Source of the DNA: an uncultured Oscillospiraceae bacterium | GTDB lineage: Bacteria > Bacillota > Clostridia > Oscillospirales > Ruminococcaceae | Length of the DNA: 64,000 nucleotides | Direction: 5' to 3' | Assembly: GCA_934448295.1 (NCBI GenBank) | Contig: CAKSEY010000009.1 | Span: 60,062-124,061 of the forward strand | Shown here: positions 7,049 to 16,572 of the stretch, in pieces | Layout of the letters: each line of letters starts with the position of its first letter | Numbering within the stretch: the first letter of the stretch is position 1 | Position numbers and translations under genes: made by a program | Notes under the pieces: model-generated | Told to the model about the DNA's origin: nothing | The model's database searches: none | The model's input: the letters and a program-made list of their open reading frames with translations, nothing else

Positions 7049-8916
7049 AGGACAGACAGGAGCTTAAAGCGCTCCGCGAAGAATGTGTGAGATCCTACAA
7101 CGCATACCGCCGCAAGATTCTTGTGTGCGCCGGCACCGGCTGCGTTTCCAGCGGTTCGCTGAATATCTATGAAAAGCTCCGGGAGCTTATCGAGGTAAAC
7201 GGAATACACTGCGCGGTGGAGCTTGAACACGAGCCGGAATCCGATGGTATCGCCCTTAAAAAGAGCGGCTGCCACGGCTTCTGCGAGAGAGGTCCGCTGG
7301 TGCGTATCGAGCCTGAGGGCTGGCTCTACACCAAGGTAAAGCTGGAGGACTGCGAGGAGATAGTGGAGAAAACTATCCTCAAGGGCGAGCATATCGAGCG
7401 CCTTGCTTTCCAGAAGAACGGAAACGTGTACAAGACCCAGGAGGAGATACCTTTCTACAAAAAGCAGACCAGAGTTGTTCTGGAGCACTGCGGCCACATA
7501 GATTCTCTTTCGGTCAAGGAGTATCTGTCGCAGGGCGGCTACTCTGCGTTTGAGAAGGCTCTGTTCGACATGACCCCCGACGAGGTCATCGAGGAGGTCA
7601 GCGAATCCGGGCTGCGCGGACGCGGCGGCGGAGGATTCCCGGCAGGGCGCAAGTGGGCGCAGGTCAAGCGCCAGAACGCTCCGCAGAAGTACGTTGTCTG
7701 CAACGGCGATGAGGGCGACCCGGGCGCTTTCATGGACAGAAGCATAATGGAGGGCGACCCCCACAGGATGCTCGAGGGAATGATGATCGCAGGAGCCGCC
7801 TGCGGCGCTACCGAGGGCTACATATACGTCCGCGCGGAGTACCCGCTTGCAGTTGATCGCCTGCGCACCGCGATAGAACAGGCAAAGGAGATAGGGCTTC
7901 TTGGAAAGAATATACTGAACAGCGGCTTTGATTTCGATCTGCACATCAACCGCGGCGCGGGCGCGTTCGTCTGCGGCGAGGGCAGCGCGCTGACCGCCTC
8001 CATCGAAGGCAAGCGCGGAATGCCGAGGGTCAAGCCCCCGAGAACCGTTGAGCACGGACTTTTCGACAGCCCGACAGTCCTCAACAACGTTGAGACCTAC
8101 GCTAACGTTCCGTCCATAATCCAGCGCGGCTCCCACTGGTTCAAGGGAATCGGCGTTGAAAAAAGCCCCGGAACCAAGGCTTTCGCCATCACCGGCGATA
8201 TTGAAAACACCGGTCTTATCGAGGTGCCGATGGGAACGACTCTCCGCGAGGTAATTTATGACGTCGGCGGTGGTATACGCGGCGGTGGAAAGTTCAAGGC
8301 AGTCCAGATAGGCGGACCCTCCGGCGGCTGCCTGACCGAAAAGGATCTCGACCTCCCGCTGGACTTTGATTCCGTAAAGAAAGCGGGCGCCATGATAGGC
8401 TCCGGCGGACTTGTTGTAATGAACGACAAGACCTGCATGGTAGAGGTTGCAAGGTTCTTCATGAACTTCACCCAGAACGAATCCTGCGGAAAGTGCGTTC
8501 CCTGCCGCGAGGGCACCCGCAGAATGCTGGAGATACTCGAGCGCATAGTAGCCGGAAACGGCGAGCCGGGCGACATCGACCTGCTGCTTGAGCTTGCGGA
8601 GACCATCTCGGCTACCGCGCTGTGCGGTCTAGGAAAATCTGCGGCTTCACCCGTTGTCAGCACGATAAGGAACTTCCGGGACGAATACGAGGCGCACATC
8701 AACGAGAAGCGCTGTCCTGCGGGCGTCTGTCAGAAGCTTAAGCGCATTGAGATACAGCCGGATAAGTGCAAGGGCTGCTCAAAGTGCTCCAGAGGCTGCC
8801 CTGTGGGCGCGATAAGCGGCGTGATAAAGTCTCCGTTCGTTATCGACCAGAGCAAGTGTATCAAGTGCGGGGCGTGCGTTACCACCTGCCCGTTCCATGC
8901 GATAGAGGTGAAGTGA
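7042..8916 (+). CDS. hydB: Bifurcating hydrogenase subunit HydB (NuoF-like, FMN, Fe-S)
   Basis: 624 residues: an N-terminal thioredoxin-like [2Fe-2S] domain (CAGTGCVSSGS...CHGFCERGP, ~30-95), the NuoF FMN/NADH domain (GRGGGGFPAGRKW and NGDEGDPGAFMDRS, ~190-400), an SLBB region, the [4Fe-4S] segment ESCGKCVPCREGTRRM, and two C-terminal ferredoxin clusters (CKGCSKCSRGCP and CIKCGACVTTCP). This full domain set is that of HydB from bifurcating hydrogenases, larger than complex I NuoF. It binds NADH and FMN, the likely site of bifurcation. The gene overlaps hydC and is followed after one base by hydA. Confidence 0.94.
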   Translation: MLKDRQELKALREECVRSYNAYRRKILVCAGTGCVSSGSLNIYEKLRELIEVNGIHCAVELEHEPESDGIALKKSGCHGFCERGPLVRIEPEGWLYTKVKLEDCEEIVEKTILKGEHIERLAFQKNGNVYKTQEEIPFYKKQTRVVLEHCGHIDSLSVKEYLSQGGYSAFEKALFDMTPDEVIEEVSESGLRGRGGGGFPAGRKWAQVKRQNAPQKYVVCNGDEGDPGAFMDRSIMEGDPHRMLEGMMIAGAACGATEGYIYVRAEYPLAVDRLRTAIEQAKEIGLLGKNILNSGFDFDLHINRGAGAFVCGEGSALTASIEGKRGMPRVKPPRTVEHGLFDSPTVLNNVETYANVPSIIQRGSHWFKGIGVEKSPGTKAFAITGDIENTGLIEVPMGTTLREVIYDVGGGIRGGGKFKAVQIGGPSGGCLTEKDLDLPLDFDSVKKAGAMIGSGGLVVMNDKTCMVEVARFFMNFTQNESCGKCVPCREGTRRMLEILERIVAGNGEPGDIDLLLELAETISATALCGLGKSAASPVVSTIRNFRDEYEAHINEKRCPAGVCQKLKRIEIQPDKCKGCSKCSRGCPVGAISGVIKSPFVIDQSKCIKCGACVTTCPFHAIEVK

Positions 8917-8917
8917 A

Positions 8918-10591
8918 ATGGACAAGAAATATCTGACAATTGACGGGATACCCGTTGAAATAAACGGCGAGAGGAATCTGCTCGCACTCATACAGAAGGT
9001 CGGTATCAAGATGCCTACATTCTGCTATCACTCGGAGCTTTCGACATACGGCGCCTGTCGTATGTGTATGGTAGAGGATCAGTGGGGAACGCTCCACGCT
9101 TCCTGCTCCACCCCGCCTAAACCCGGCATGGAGATACGCACCAACACCGAGCGCCTGCGCAAGTACCGCAAGGTGATACTGGAACTCCTGCTGGCAGACC
9201 ACTGCCGCGACTGCACCACCTGCGACAACAACGGCAAGTGCAAGCTCCAGGATATCGCGCGCCGCTTCCATATCGAGGGCGTGAGATTCCCGAACAGGGC
9301 GCCGGAGCCTGACATCGACGCCTCCTCCCCGTGCATAACCATCGACCACCACAAGTGTATTCTCTGCGGCGACTGCGTGCGTACCTGCAACGAAATTCAG
9401 CACGTCGGCGTTATCGACTTCATGCACAGAGGCTCAAAAATGCAGGTGGGAACTGCGTTCCACCGCCCCATCGGCGAGACGGACTGCGTTGGCTGCGGTC
9501 AGTGCGCGGCGGTATGTCCCACCGGCGCGATAGTCGTCAAGAACAACATCAGCGAGGTCTGGAGCGCCCTTTCCGACAAGGACACTATGGTGACTATCCA
9601 GATCGCCCCGGCTGTCCGCGTTGCGGCTGGCAGGGAGCTTGGTCTGAACGACGGCGATAATTCCATGGGAGTTATCGTTGCGGCGCTCCGCAGAATGGGC
9701 TTCGATCAGATCTACGACACCTCCACCGCCGCCGACCTCACCGTTATGGAGGAATCCGCGGAGCTTCTGGAGCACGTCACGGCAGGTAACGAGCTTCCGC
9801 TGTTCTCGTCCTGCTGCCCGGCTTGGGTGCGCTTCTGCGAGACGAAATACCCCGAGCTGATGGAGCACGTTTCAAGCTGCAAGTCTCCCATGCAGATGTT
9901 CGCGGCGGTTATCCGCGAGCAGTTCAGGCAGGAGCCTAAAAAGCACGTTCACGTTGCGCTCATGCCCTGCACGGCAAAGAAGCGCGAGGCGATACGCGAG
10001 GAATTCCGCGCGGCGGACGGCACACAGATGGTGGATCACGTCCTGACAACGCAGGAATTCGTGCAGATGGTCAAGGAATCCGGGATCCTGCTGGACAAGA
10101 TCCAGCCGGAGGCGATCGACATGCCGTTCGGAACAATGGCTGGCGCGGGCGTTATTTTCGGCACCACCGGCGGCGTAACCGAGGCTGTTCTCAGGAGGAT
10201 TTCCGACAACAAGCGCGGCGACGGCATTGTATACCAGAGTATACGCGGTCTGGAGGGCGTCAAGGAGGTCAATATTCCGTTTGGTGAAAAGACGCTCCAT
10301 ATCGGCGTAGTGAGCGGTCTCGGCAATGCGGAGAAGCTCATAGAGCGCATAAAGGCGGGCGAGCACTTTGATTTCATCGAGGTCATGGCTTGTCCCGGCG
10401 GCTGCATCAACGGCGCTGGTCAGCCGTTCGTTCACAGCGCTGAAAAGGAAGCGCGCTCCCATGGGCTTTACAATGCTGACAGAATGTGCAGCATAAAGAG
10501 CAGCGAGGAGAATCCGCTGATAGAAACGCTTTACAGCGGTATGCTGAAGGGCAGGGAGCATGAGCTGCTCCACGTTGAGTACAAAAAGTAA
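8918..10591 (+). CDS. hydA: [FeFe] hydrogenase catalytic subunit HydA
   Basis: 557 residues. An N-terminal [2Fe-2S] ferredoxin domain (CYHSELSTYGACRMC), the His-ligated cluster segment (HCRDCTTCDNNGKC), two [4Fe-4S] clusters (CILCGDCVRTC, CVGCGQCAAVCP), then the H-cluster domain with L1 SSCCPAW (~297), L2 MPCTAKK (~349) and L3 MACPGGCINGAGQP (~490). L1 begins with Ser where Thr is usual. The small-subunit-like tail is fused at the C-terminus. With HydB and HydC it forms a cytosolic complex producing H2 from NADH plus reduced ferredoxin in fermenters. Maturases HydEFG are not in the window. A terminator ends the operon. Confidence 0.95.
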   Translation: MDKKYLTIDGIPVEINGERNLLALIQKVGIKMPTFCYHSELSTYGACRMCMVEDQWGTLHASCSTPPKPGMEIRTNTERLRKYRKVILELLLADHCRDCTTCDNNGKCKLQDIARRFHIEGVRFPNRAPEPDIDASSPCITIDHHKCILCGDCVRTCNEIQHVGVIDFMHRGSKMQVGTAFHRPIGETDCVGCGQCAAVCPTGAIVVKNNISEVWSALSDKDTMVTIQIAPAVRVAAGRELGLNDGDNSMGVIVAALRRMGFDQIYDTSTAADLTVMEESAELLEHVTAGNELPLFSSCCPAWVRFCETKYPELMEHVSSCKSPMQMFAAVIREQFRQEPKKHVHVALMPCTAKKREAIREEFRAADGTQMVDHVLTTQEFVQMVKESGILLDKIQPEAIDMPFGTMAGAGVIFGTTGGVTEAVLRRISDNKRGDGIVYQSIRGLEGVKEVNIPFGEKTLHIGVVSGLGNAEKLIERIKAGEHFDFIEVMACPGGCINGAGQPFVHSAEKEARSHGLYNADRMCSIKSSEENPLIETLYSGMLKGREHELLHVEYKK

Positions 10592-10599
10592 AATACAAT

Positions 10600-10626
10600 G
10601 GGGCGGTGAGAAATCACCGCCCCTTT
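10600..10626 (+). terminator. Terminator of the hydCBA operon
   Basis: A 10-bp perfect stem, GGGGCGGTGA (10600-10609) with TCACCGCCCC (10614-10623), GAAA loop, then TTT. Confidence 0.85.
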
Positions 10627-10654
10627 CGTACATTATGGCTCTTGTCAGAGAACC

Positions 10655-10692
10655 AAAAGCGGCATAGCCGGAATAACCTGACTATGCCGTTT
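10655..10692 (-). terminator. Terminator of aspS
   Basis: CGGCATAG (10660-10667) pairs with CTATGCCG (10682-10689); on the minus strand CTTTTGG follows. It could also act on the + strand. Confidence 0.7.
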
Positions 10693-10724
10693 CTTTATGA
10701 AATCTCAGGGACTTTCACCCTTAA

Positions 10725-12497
10725 TTACATCTGCTTGCGAACCTTTATGTGAACCTCGCGGAGCTGCTGTTCTGTAACCTCGGTAGGCGCGCCGAGGAGC
10801 AGATCCTGCGCGTTGGAGTTCAGCGGGAACGCGATTATCTCGCGGATACTCTCCTCGCCGGTCAGGAGCATGATCATTCTGTCAACGCCGGGAGCCATGC
10901 CAGCGTGAGGCGGCGCACCGAACTTGAACGCATTGTAGAGCGCGCCGAACTTGCTTGCAACGTCCTCTTCGGTGTAGCCTGCGATTTCGAACGCCTTTAT
11001 CATGATGTCGAGGTCGTGGTTGCGGACTGCGCCGGAGGAAAGCTCCACGCCGTTGCACACGATATCGTACTGATATGCGAGGATATCCAGCGGATCCTTG
11101 TTAAGCAGCGCGTCCAGACCGCCCTGCGGCATGGAGAACGGGTTGTGCGTGAAGATTATCTTTCCGGTCTCCTCGTCAAGCTCGTACATCGGGAAGTCAA
11201 CTATGAAGCACAGCTCGAAGCGGCTTTCGTCGATGAGCTCCATGCGCTTTGCGACCTCGGTGCGTATCTGTCCGGCAAATTTCGGAGCGTTCTTCTTGCT
11301 GTCCGCGATGAAGTACAGAACATCGCCGACTTCAAGCTCGCAGCGCTCTGCCAGCTCCCTGCGCTGGCCATCGTTCAGGAACTTGTCGATAGGACCGTTG
11401 TACTTGAACATTCCGTTCTCGCCCTCTTCGACCTTGAAGTAGCCGAGACCCTTCATGCCGACTTCCTCAGTTGCGAACTCCTCCATGCTCTTGAAGAAGG
11501 TCTTGGACTTGCCCGCCATTCCGGGAACCCTGATACCGCGAACAGTCTTGTTGCAGAACGGCTTGAAATCGCTGTCAACGAACAGGTCGGAAAGCTCCTT
11601 GATTATCAGCGGGTTGCGCAGGTCGGGCTTGTCGGAACCGTAGGACAGCATTGCCTCCTTATAGGTGATTCGTCTGAACGGAGCGGGGGAAACCTGCTTG
11701 TCGGAGAACTCGGAGAACACTGCGGAGAGAACCTCCTCGGCAACGGCGAAAACGTCCTCCTGCGTTGCGAAGCTCATCTCAAAGTCGAGCTGGTAGAACT
11801 CGCCGGGCGAGCGGTCGGCTCTTGCGTCCTCGTCGCGGAAGCAGGGCGCTATCTGGAAGTACTTGTCAAAGCCGGAAACCATGTAGATCTGCTTGAAGAT
11901 CTGCGGAGCCTGCGGCAGAGCGTAGAACTTTCCGTGGTGCTTTCTGCTGGGGATAAGGTAGTCTCTTGCGCCCTCCGGGGAAGAGGTGGACAGGATAGGC
12001 GTCTGGAGCTCCAGGAAGCCCATGCTGCTCATCTTGTTGCGCAGGAAGCTGATTATCTTTGAACGGAGCACGATGTTGTCGTGCATTTTCCTGTTTCTGA
12101 GGTCGAGATAGCGGTACTTCAGGCGAACGTCCTCGCGGGTCTCGCGGGAGGTCGCGACCTCGAACGGGAGCTGCTCCGTGACCTTGCCGAGAATACGGAC
12201 TTCCTCAGCCTCTACCTCGACAGTACCAGTCTCGATCTTGTCGTTGTAGGTGCTCTCGTCGCGCTTCAGCACGGTACCGGATATGGAAACTGCGCACTCC
12301 TTGTGGATACCCTCGAGAAGAGCCTCGTTGTGGAAAACGACCTGTACAACGCCGTAATGGTCGCGCAGGTCAATGAACATGATGCCGCCGTGGTCGCGGA
12401 TATTCTCCACCCAGCCGGCAACTCTTACTTTTTTGCCTATATCGTTTTCTGTGACCGCGTTGCAGTACTGCGTGCGGTATTCATTCTCTCTGAACAA
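10725..12497 (-). CDS. aspS: Aspartyl-tRNA synthetase (bacterial class IIb)
   Basis: About 590 residues with an N-terminal OB-fold anticodon-binding domain (VRVAGWVENIRDHGG), class II motif 1 (GFLELQTPILSTSSPEGARD), motif 2 (CFRDEDARADRSPGEFYQLD), the bacterial GAD-type insertion in the middle, and motif 3 (GMAPGVDRMIMLL). It charges tRNA-Asp with aspartate. There is no ATG near the N-terminus: a TTG at 12506 touches AAAGGA with no spacing, whereas a TTG at 12497 has AAAGGA 9 nt upstream, so the latter is preferred. I saw no T-box leader. It is monocistronic, with its own promoter and terminator. Confidence 0.95.
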   Translation of the reverse strand: MFRENEYRTQYCNAVTENDIGKKVRVAGWVENIRDHGGIMFIDLRDHYGVVQVVFHNEALLEGIHKECAVSISGTVLKRDESTYNDKIETGTVEVEAEEVRILGKVTEQLPFEVATSRETREDVRLKYRYLDLRNRKMHDNIVLRSKIISFLRNKMSSMGFLELQTPILSTSSPEGARDYLIPSRKHHGKFYALPQAPQIFKQIYMVSGFDKYFQIAPCFRDEDARADRSPGEFYQLDFEMSFATQEDVFAVAEEVLSAVFSEFSDKQVSPAPFRRITYKEAMLSYGSDKPDLRNPLIIKELSDLFVDSDFKPFCNKTVRGIRVPGMAGKSKTFFKSMEEFATEEVGMKGLGYFKVEEGENGMFKYNGPIDKFLNDGQRRELAERCELEVGDVLYFIADSKKNAPKFAGQIRTEVAKRMELIDESRFELCFIVDFPMYELDEETGKIIFTHNPFSMPQGGLDALLNKDPLDILAYQYDIVCNGVELSSGAVRNHDLDIMIKAFEIAGYTEEDVASKFGALYNAFKFGAPPHAGMAPGVDRMIMLLTGEESIREIIAFPLNSNAQDLLLGAPTEVTEQQLREVHIKVRKQM

Positions 12498-12656
12498 AAT
12501 ATTCAATCCTTTCAGTCTTTTTTATTTCCTCCGGCATACAGCAGGATAAATCCGATTTACTTACGGTCAGCGGAATTATGACCGGCATTGTTTAGATGCC
12601 GCATTATATCACAGCCTTTCAGCGGCAATTCATAAAGCCGCATGATTCAACAATTC

Positions 12657-12685
12657 ATTATATCACTAAAATGCGGAATTGTCAA
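12657..12685 (-). promoter_or_regulatory. SigA promoter of aspS
   Basis: TTGACA (12680-12685), 17-bp spacer, TATAAT (12657-12662) on the minus strand. A second TATAAT lies at 12603-12608 with a poor -35. The rest of the 360-bp gap between aspS and the MATE gene holds nothing else I can support. Confidence 0.7.
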
Positions 12686-12857
12686 TAATTTATACGGATC
12701 ATCAGCAAATTTTGTGAAAGGCTGTAATTCAAACCGTATCTTAAAACCGACCATGCTGAACCTCCCCGCGACGGTAATTCCCAGGAGAATGGCAAGACTG
12801 AGAATGATTTTGTCATGCTTTCCCCGCCAGTCTTTCAAGCCAGGTGAGCCGGATTTC

Positions 12858-14246
12858 TTACAGCCCCTGTTTTGCCATGGAAGCCTGCTGCTTCCTTTTC
12901 AGCTTTTTGCGGCAGATGAAGAAGCAGATAACGTGCGCGGCAACGGTGATCACCCAGGAAACAGGGTAGGAGAGGTAAACCGTATCCGGCGTGTGGAACT
13001 GCTCCATCTGGAACACTGTTCCGAGCCACACCAGCCTCAGCCCGCACGCCCCCAGCAGGGAAACGACCATCGGGGTGACAGAGTACCCCATGCCGCGCAG
13101 CGAGCCGACCATTACGTCCATGATACCGCACAGAAAGTACGTCCCGCAGACGTAGGTCATTCGGTGGAGACCCGCGCTGATGGCTTCGTCGCCGGAGGTG
13201 TAAATGCTGAGCAGGGGTCTGCCCAGGGTCATTGCAACTCCCAGACCGAGGATAGCCCAGACCGCCACCACGCACAGCAGTCCGCAGAGGAGTATTTTGT
13301 TTATGCGCTCATACTTTCCTGCTCCGAGGTTCTGGCTGGTGAAAGATAGCGTGGACTGATAGCAGGAGTTCATCGCCATGTAGACGAAGCCCTCGATGCT
13401 TGCCGCCGCGGAGTTCCCCGCGATGACCGCCTCGCCGAAGAGGTTGATGGAGGACTGTATGACAACGTTCGACAGCGAGAATACAGTCCCCTGGAATCCG
13501 GCGGGAAGCCCTATTTTAAGAATCATCAGCAGCTTGTCGCGGTGAATGCGGAGCTGCCGGAAATCCAGCTTTAGCCCGGTCTCCTCCTTTTCAAGGACAA
13601 GGCAGCGTATCATAAGCGCCGCTGAAACTCCCTGGGAAATAGCCGTGGCAAGCCCCACTCCCGCCGCGCTCATGCCGAGGGCTATGACGAACACCAGGTC
13701 GAGGATAACGTTCATCACGCCGCCGCAGATGAGGTATATCAGCGGTCTGCGGGTATCTCCGGCGGCGCGCAGGAGCGCGTTGCCGAAGTTGTATATCATC
13801 ATGAACGGCATTCCGCAGAAATATATCCGCAGATAATCAGCCGCCATGCCGATTATGCTGTCCGGCGTGGACATCCACCCGAGTATCTGTTCCGCGAAGC
13901 ACAGCCCCGCCGCCATCAGGATAACTCCGCTGATAACGCTCAGGAGCATGGCGGTATGCACGGTCTTTCGCAGCTCGGTGTAGTTCTTTGCTCCGCAGTA
14001 GCGCGCCGCGACTACGTTTGCGCCTATCGACAGCCCGATGAAGATGTTTGTCATCAGGTTTATCAGCGCGGTGTTGGAGCCTACGGCCGCCAGCGCGTTG
14101 TCTCCTGCGAATTTCCCGACTATAATAATATCCGTCGCGTTGAACAGGAGCTGGAACAGCCCTGAAAACATTATCGGAAGGGTAAAAACTATCATTTTGC
14201 GGAGTATGGGTCCGCTGCACATATCAACGTATTTTGCTGATTTCAT
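12858..14246 (-). CDS. MATE-family multidrug/cation efflux transporter
   Basis: 462 residues with about 12 hydrophobic helices in two homologous halves. MATE features include the N-terminal LPIMFSGLFQLLFNATDIIIVGKFAG stretch (split here only by helix boundaries), FIGLSIGANVVAARY, and the NFGNALLRAAGDTRRPL loop, repeated in the second half as SFTSQNLGAGKYERINK. Such proteins export drugs or metabolites in exchange for Na+ or H+. Substrate cannot be inferred. It lies 26 bp downstream of the DUF1653 gene in the same direction and may be read through from the rlmI-like gene. The ribosome binding site is weak. Confidence 0.9.
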   Translation of the reverse strand: MKSAKYVDMCSGPILRKMIVFTLPIMFSGLFQLLFNATDIIIVGKFAGDNALAAVGSNTALINLMTNIFIGLSIGANVVAARYCGAKNYTELRKTVHTAMLLSVISGVILMAAGLCFAEQILGWMSTPDSIIGMAADYLRIYFCGMPFMMIYNFGNALLRAAGDTRRPLIYLICGGVMNVILDLVFVIALGMSAAGVGLATAISQGVSAALMIRCLVLEKEETGLKLDFRQLRIHRDKLLMILKIGLPAGFQGTVFSLSNVVIQSSINLFGEAVIAGNSAAASIEGFVYMAMNSCYQSTLSFTSQNLGAGKYERINKILLCGLLCVVAVWAILGLGVAMTLGRPLLSIYTSGDEAISAGLHRMTYVCGTYFLCGIMDVMVGSLRGMGYSVTPMVVSLLGACGLRLVWLGTVFQMEQFHTPDTVYLSYPVSWVITVAAHVICFFICRKKLKRKQQASMAKQGL

Positions 14247-14272
14247 CTGGTCGCTTCTTTCTGGTATTGCTG

Positions 14273-14545
14273 TTATCTGAGCGGTTCAAAGCGGTATTTC
14301 TGCTTTGCCGCAGGGTACTTCTCCGCGTCGGTCGGCGACAGGAACATCTCCAGCGGGCGGGCGCAAACTTTTCCCTCGCCGTACAGGGCGCGGTAGACCA
14401 CCAGCCTTTCGCCGGTTTCGGTGTGGTGCGCCACTGCGAGTATCTCGTAAAGGTACTGCGTGGATCCGGCGCGCTCGCTTTCGGTGAGCATCTCACGCTT
14501 GAAATGCTTTACGACAGTGCCGGGGATAAGATCTTTTTCGGTCAT
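14273..14545 (-). CDS. DUF1653 family small protein
   Basis: 90 residues starting MTEKDLIPGTVVKHFKRE; the block YLYEILAVAHHTETGERL, VVYRALYG and RPLEMFLSPTD is the DUF1653 core. The function is unknown; the fold is a small beta-rich domain. The start is set by an AGGTGG 5-10 nt upstream and by the position one base after the stop of the rRNA methyltransferase gene, which implies translational coupling. Upstream codons in the same frame overlap that gene and are not used. Confidence 0.85.
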   Translation of the reverse strand: MTEKDLIPGTVVKHFKREMLTESERAGSTQYLYEILAVAHHTETGERLVVYRALYGEGKVCARPLEMFLSPTDAEKYPAAKQKYRFEPLR

Positions 14546-14546
14546 G

Positions 14547-15770
14547 TCACACCACCTGGAAAATGTAGAATTTGAGGTAATCCGTTTCCGGAACGTTCCA
14601 GAGTATCGGGTGATCCGGGGACTGCCTGCGCGCCTCGATCTGTCTGAGGGAAACTCCCGCGTCCGCCGCCGCGTCATGCAGCATGTGCCGGAACAGCGTT
14701 TCCGTCATGAAGTGCGAGCAGGAGCAGGTCGCGAGATAACCGCCCCGGGGCAGGAGCCTCATAGCCTTCAGGTTTATCTCCTTATAGCCGCGCTCTGCAG
14801 ATTTTACGGTGCTGCTGCTCTTGGTGAACGCGGGCGGGTCGAGGATTATGAAGTCGTACGGGTGGCCGCCCCTGCGGTAGAGGTCGGTGAGCAGGTCGAA
14901 CATATCCGCCTTTGTGAACTCCATTTTGTCCGCAAGACCGTTCAGCTCCGCGTTGCGGCGGGTCATTTCTATTGCGTCCGCCGAGATATCCACCGCGTTG
15001 ACCAGCTTCGCGCCCGCCGCTGCGGCATTCAGCGCGAACGCCCCGGTATGGGTGCAGCAGTCGAGGACGTTTCTTCCGGAGGCGATACGGCGGATAGCAA
15101 GCCGGTTGTACTTCTGGTCGAGGAAGAATCCGGTTTTCTGCCCGTTGACGTAGTCCACGGTGTAGCGTATGCCGTTTTCGGTTATCTCGGTAATTCCGGA
15201 TAGATCGGTGCGAAGTCCGGCGCCGCTCCAGAAGCCCTTGTACTCCTGCATTCCCTCCAGCTCGCGTATCTTCACGTCGTTGCGTTCGTAGAGGGCGGTT
15301 ATTTTCTCGCCCATTTCCGCGAGGGTCTGCACCAGAAGCTCGTACAGCATATCCTTGATTTTTTCGATACCGAGGGAAAGTACCTGGGTCACCAGTATAT
15401 CCCCGAACCTGTCCACAGTGAATCCCGGGAAGCTGTCCGCCTCGCCGAAAATGAGCCGGCAGCAGCCGAAGTCCTCAGCCATGACTGTTTTGCGGTAGTC
15501 CAGCGCGTACTTCACCCGGCGGGCATAGAAATCCCGGTCGAATTTGTCGTTTGTATTCCTGGAGATAACGCGAATACGTATCTTGGAGTTGTCGTTTATG
15601 TAACCAGTGCCGAGGTAGCGCCCCTTACGGCTGAAAACATCGGCAAGCCCGCCGTTCTCGTATTCTCCTGAGAGCTCGGTTATTTCCTCCGCATAGACCC
15701 ACGGGTGACCTCCGCGCAGGGCCTTTTCGCCCTTTTCTGTGACGGTTGCCTTGGGGTAGATTCTTTCCAT
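14547..15770 (-). CDS. rlmI: Class I rRNA large-subunit methyltransferase, RlmI family
   Basis: 407 residues: an N-terminal PUA domain (residues 1-75, ALRGGHPWVYAEEI), a central RlmI-specific domain, and a SAM-binding Rossmann domain with VLDCCTHTGAFALNAA, the IILDPPAF motif IV and TCSCSHFM near the end. E. coli RlmI makes m5C1962 in 23S rRNA; the Firmicutes members are annotated by homology and may target another base. The ATG has AAAGGG 11 nt upstream and a consensus promoter. It heads a likely operon with DUF1653 and the MATE exporter. Confidence 0.88.
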   Translation of the reverse strand: MERIYPKATVTEKGEKALRGGHPWVYAEEITELSGEYENGGLADVFSRKGRYLGTGYINDNSKIRIRVISRNTNDKFDRDFYARRVKYALDYRKTVMAEDFGCCRLIFGEADSFPGFTVDRFGDILVTQVLSLGIEKIKDMLYELLVQTLAEMGEKITALYERNDVKIRELEGMQEYKGFWSGAGLRTDLSGITEITENGIRYTVDYVNGQKTGFFLDQKYNRLAIRRIASGRNVLDCCTHTGAFALNAAAAGAKLVNAVDISADAIEMTRRNAELNGLADKMEFTKADMFDLLTDLYRRGGHPYDFIILDPPAFTKSSSTVKSAERGYKEINLKAMRLLPRGGYLATCSCSHFMTETLFRHMLHDAAADAGVSLRQIEARRQSPDHPILWNVPETDYLKFYIFQVV

Positions 15771-15811
15771 ACTATTATAATATCCCTTTCATTTGAAATT
15801 GAGCACCTTAT

Positions 15812-15840
15812 ATTATACATCTGAATCGCCGTTTAGTCAA
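15812..15840 (-). promoter_or_regulatory. SigA promoter of the rlmI-like operon
   Basis: TTGACT (15835-15840), 17-bp spacer, TATAAT (15812-15817) on the minus strand. Confidence 0.75.
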
Positions 15841-15910
15841 TACTATTGTGGCTCAATTTCCAATGGGGCTTTGTGAATAAATTCCAGACGGGCTAATATA
15901 CATAATAATA

Positions 15911-15940
15911 AGAAAATCCCCCGGCGTAAACCGGAGGATT
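15911..15940 (-). terminator. Terminator of the abrB-like gene
   Basis: AATCCTCCGG and CCGGGGGATT pair (one mismatch) around a 6-nt loop, followed on the minus strand by TTTTCTT. Confidence 0.8.
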
Positions 15941-15958
15941 TATGTAAGGATCGATTTA

Positions 15959-16207
15959 TCAGCCGAGCTTGCTCAGTTCCGCGAGGCACTCGGAGCAGAT
16001 GTTCTTGCCCTTGAAAATTGTGATTCCGCTTGCGTTGGAGCAGAAAGCGCATGCGGGCATATACTTCTTGAGTATGATCTGGTCGTCCTCTACATAGATC
16101 TCAAGGCTGTCCTTGATTCCGATGTCAAGCGTTCTTCTGAGTTCTATCGGAATTACGATTCTTCCGAGCTCATCCACTTTTCTTACGATACCTGTTGACT
16201 TAACCAT
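15959..16207 (-). CDS. abrB: AbrB/SpoVT-type transition-state regulator with zinc-like C-terminus
   Basis: 82 residues. The N-terminal swapped-hairpin DNA-binding domain is nearly identical to B. subtilis AbrB (STGIVRKVDELGRIVIPIEL, RRTLDIGIKDSLEIYV). The C-terminus differs: CAFC (17-residue gap) CSEC suggests a zinc-binding knuckle instead of the usual AbrB oligomerisation tail. The ATG at 16207 has AGGAGG; a longer frame upstream reaches into the promoter. AbrB proteins repress stationary-phase and sporulation genes before the switch to sporulation, which fits nearby spmAB and sigG. Targets are unknown. Confidence 0.92.
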   Translation of the reverse strand: MVKSTGIVRKVDELGRIVIPIELRRTLDIGIKDSLEIYVEDDQIILKKYMPACAFCSNASGITIFKGKNICSECLAELSKLG

Positions 16208-16295
16208 TTCTTTTTTCCTCCTGATTTTTCCGGCTTTCCTGCCGTTTTTTATTCTGATAGATCGAAAATAACAGCCTATTGCTGATTTCCTGCAT

Positions 16296-16324
16296 ATTAT
16301 ACCATGTTTTGGTCGGTATGTCAA
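16296..16324 (-). promoter_or_regulatory. Consensus promoter of the abrB-like gene
   Basis: TTGACA (16319-16324), 17-bp spacer, TATAAT (16296-16301) on the minus strand. Confidence 0.8.
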
Positions 16325-16412
16325 TTTGAAAAATGCAAAAAACTGTCAAAAAGTGGCGCAGAAAATGCTGAAAACGATAAATAAAAGTGTCATTGACTTA
16401 ATGCAACAAACG

Positions 16413-16441
16413 TTGTTAATCGTTTTAGATGGCTTTATAAT
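16413..16441 (+). promoter_or_regulatory. Possible promoter of spmAB
   Basis: TTGTTA (16413-16418), 17-bp spacer, TATAAT (16436-16441). The leader to spmA would be about 125 nt. This and the abrB promoter are all I see in the 365-bp abrB-spmA gap. Confidence 0.5.
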
Positions 16442-16572
16442 GCGAATTATCGACTTTCGAAGTAATTGGAATATGATTTGGAAGAAAGTTAGTGTTATAG
16501 GAAGAAAGATAGATAAATTGGTAATAAATCAGGTATTTCAGATATACAATGCTATTTGTTGGGAGGAATAAG

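Noticed and set aside
12498..12857. T-box leader for aspS
   Set aside because: No TGGNACC antiterminator core or specifier hairpin seen.
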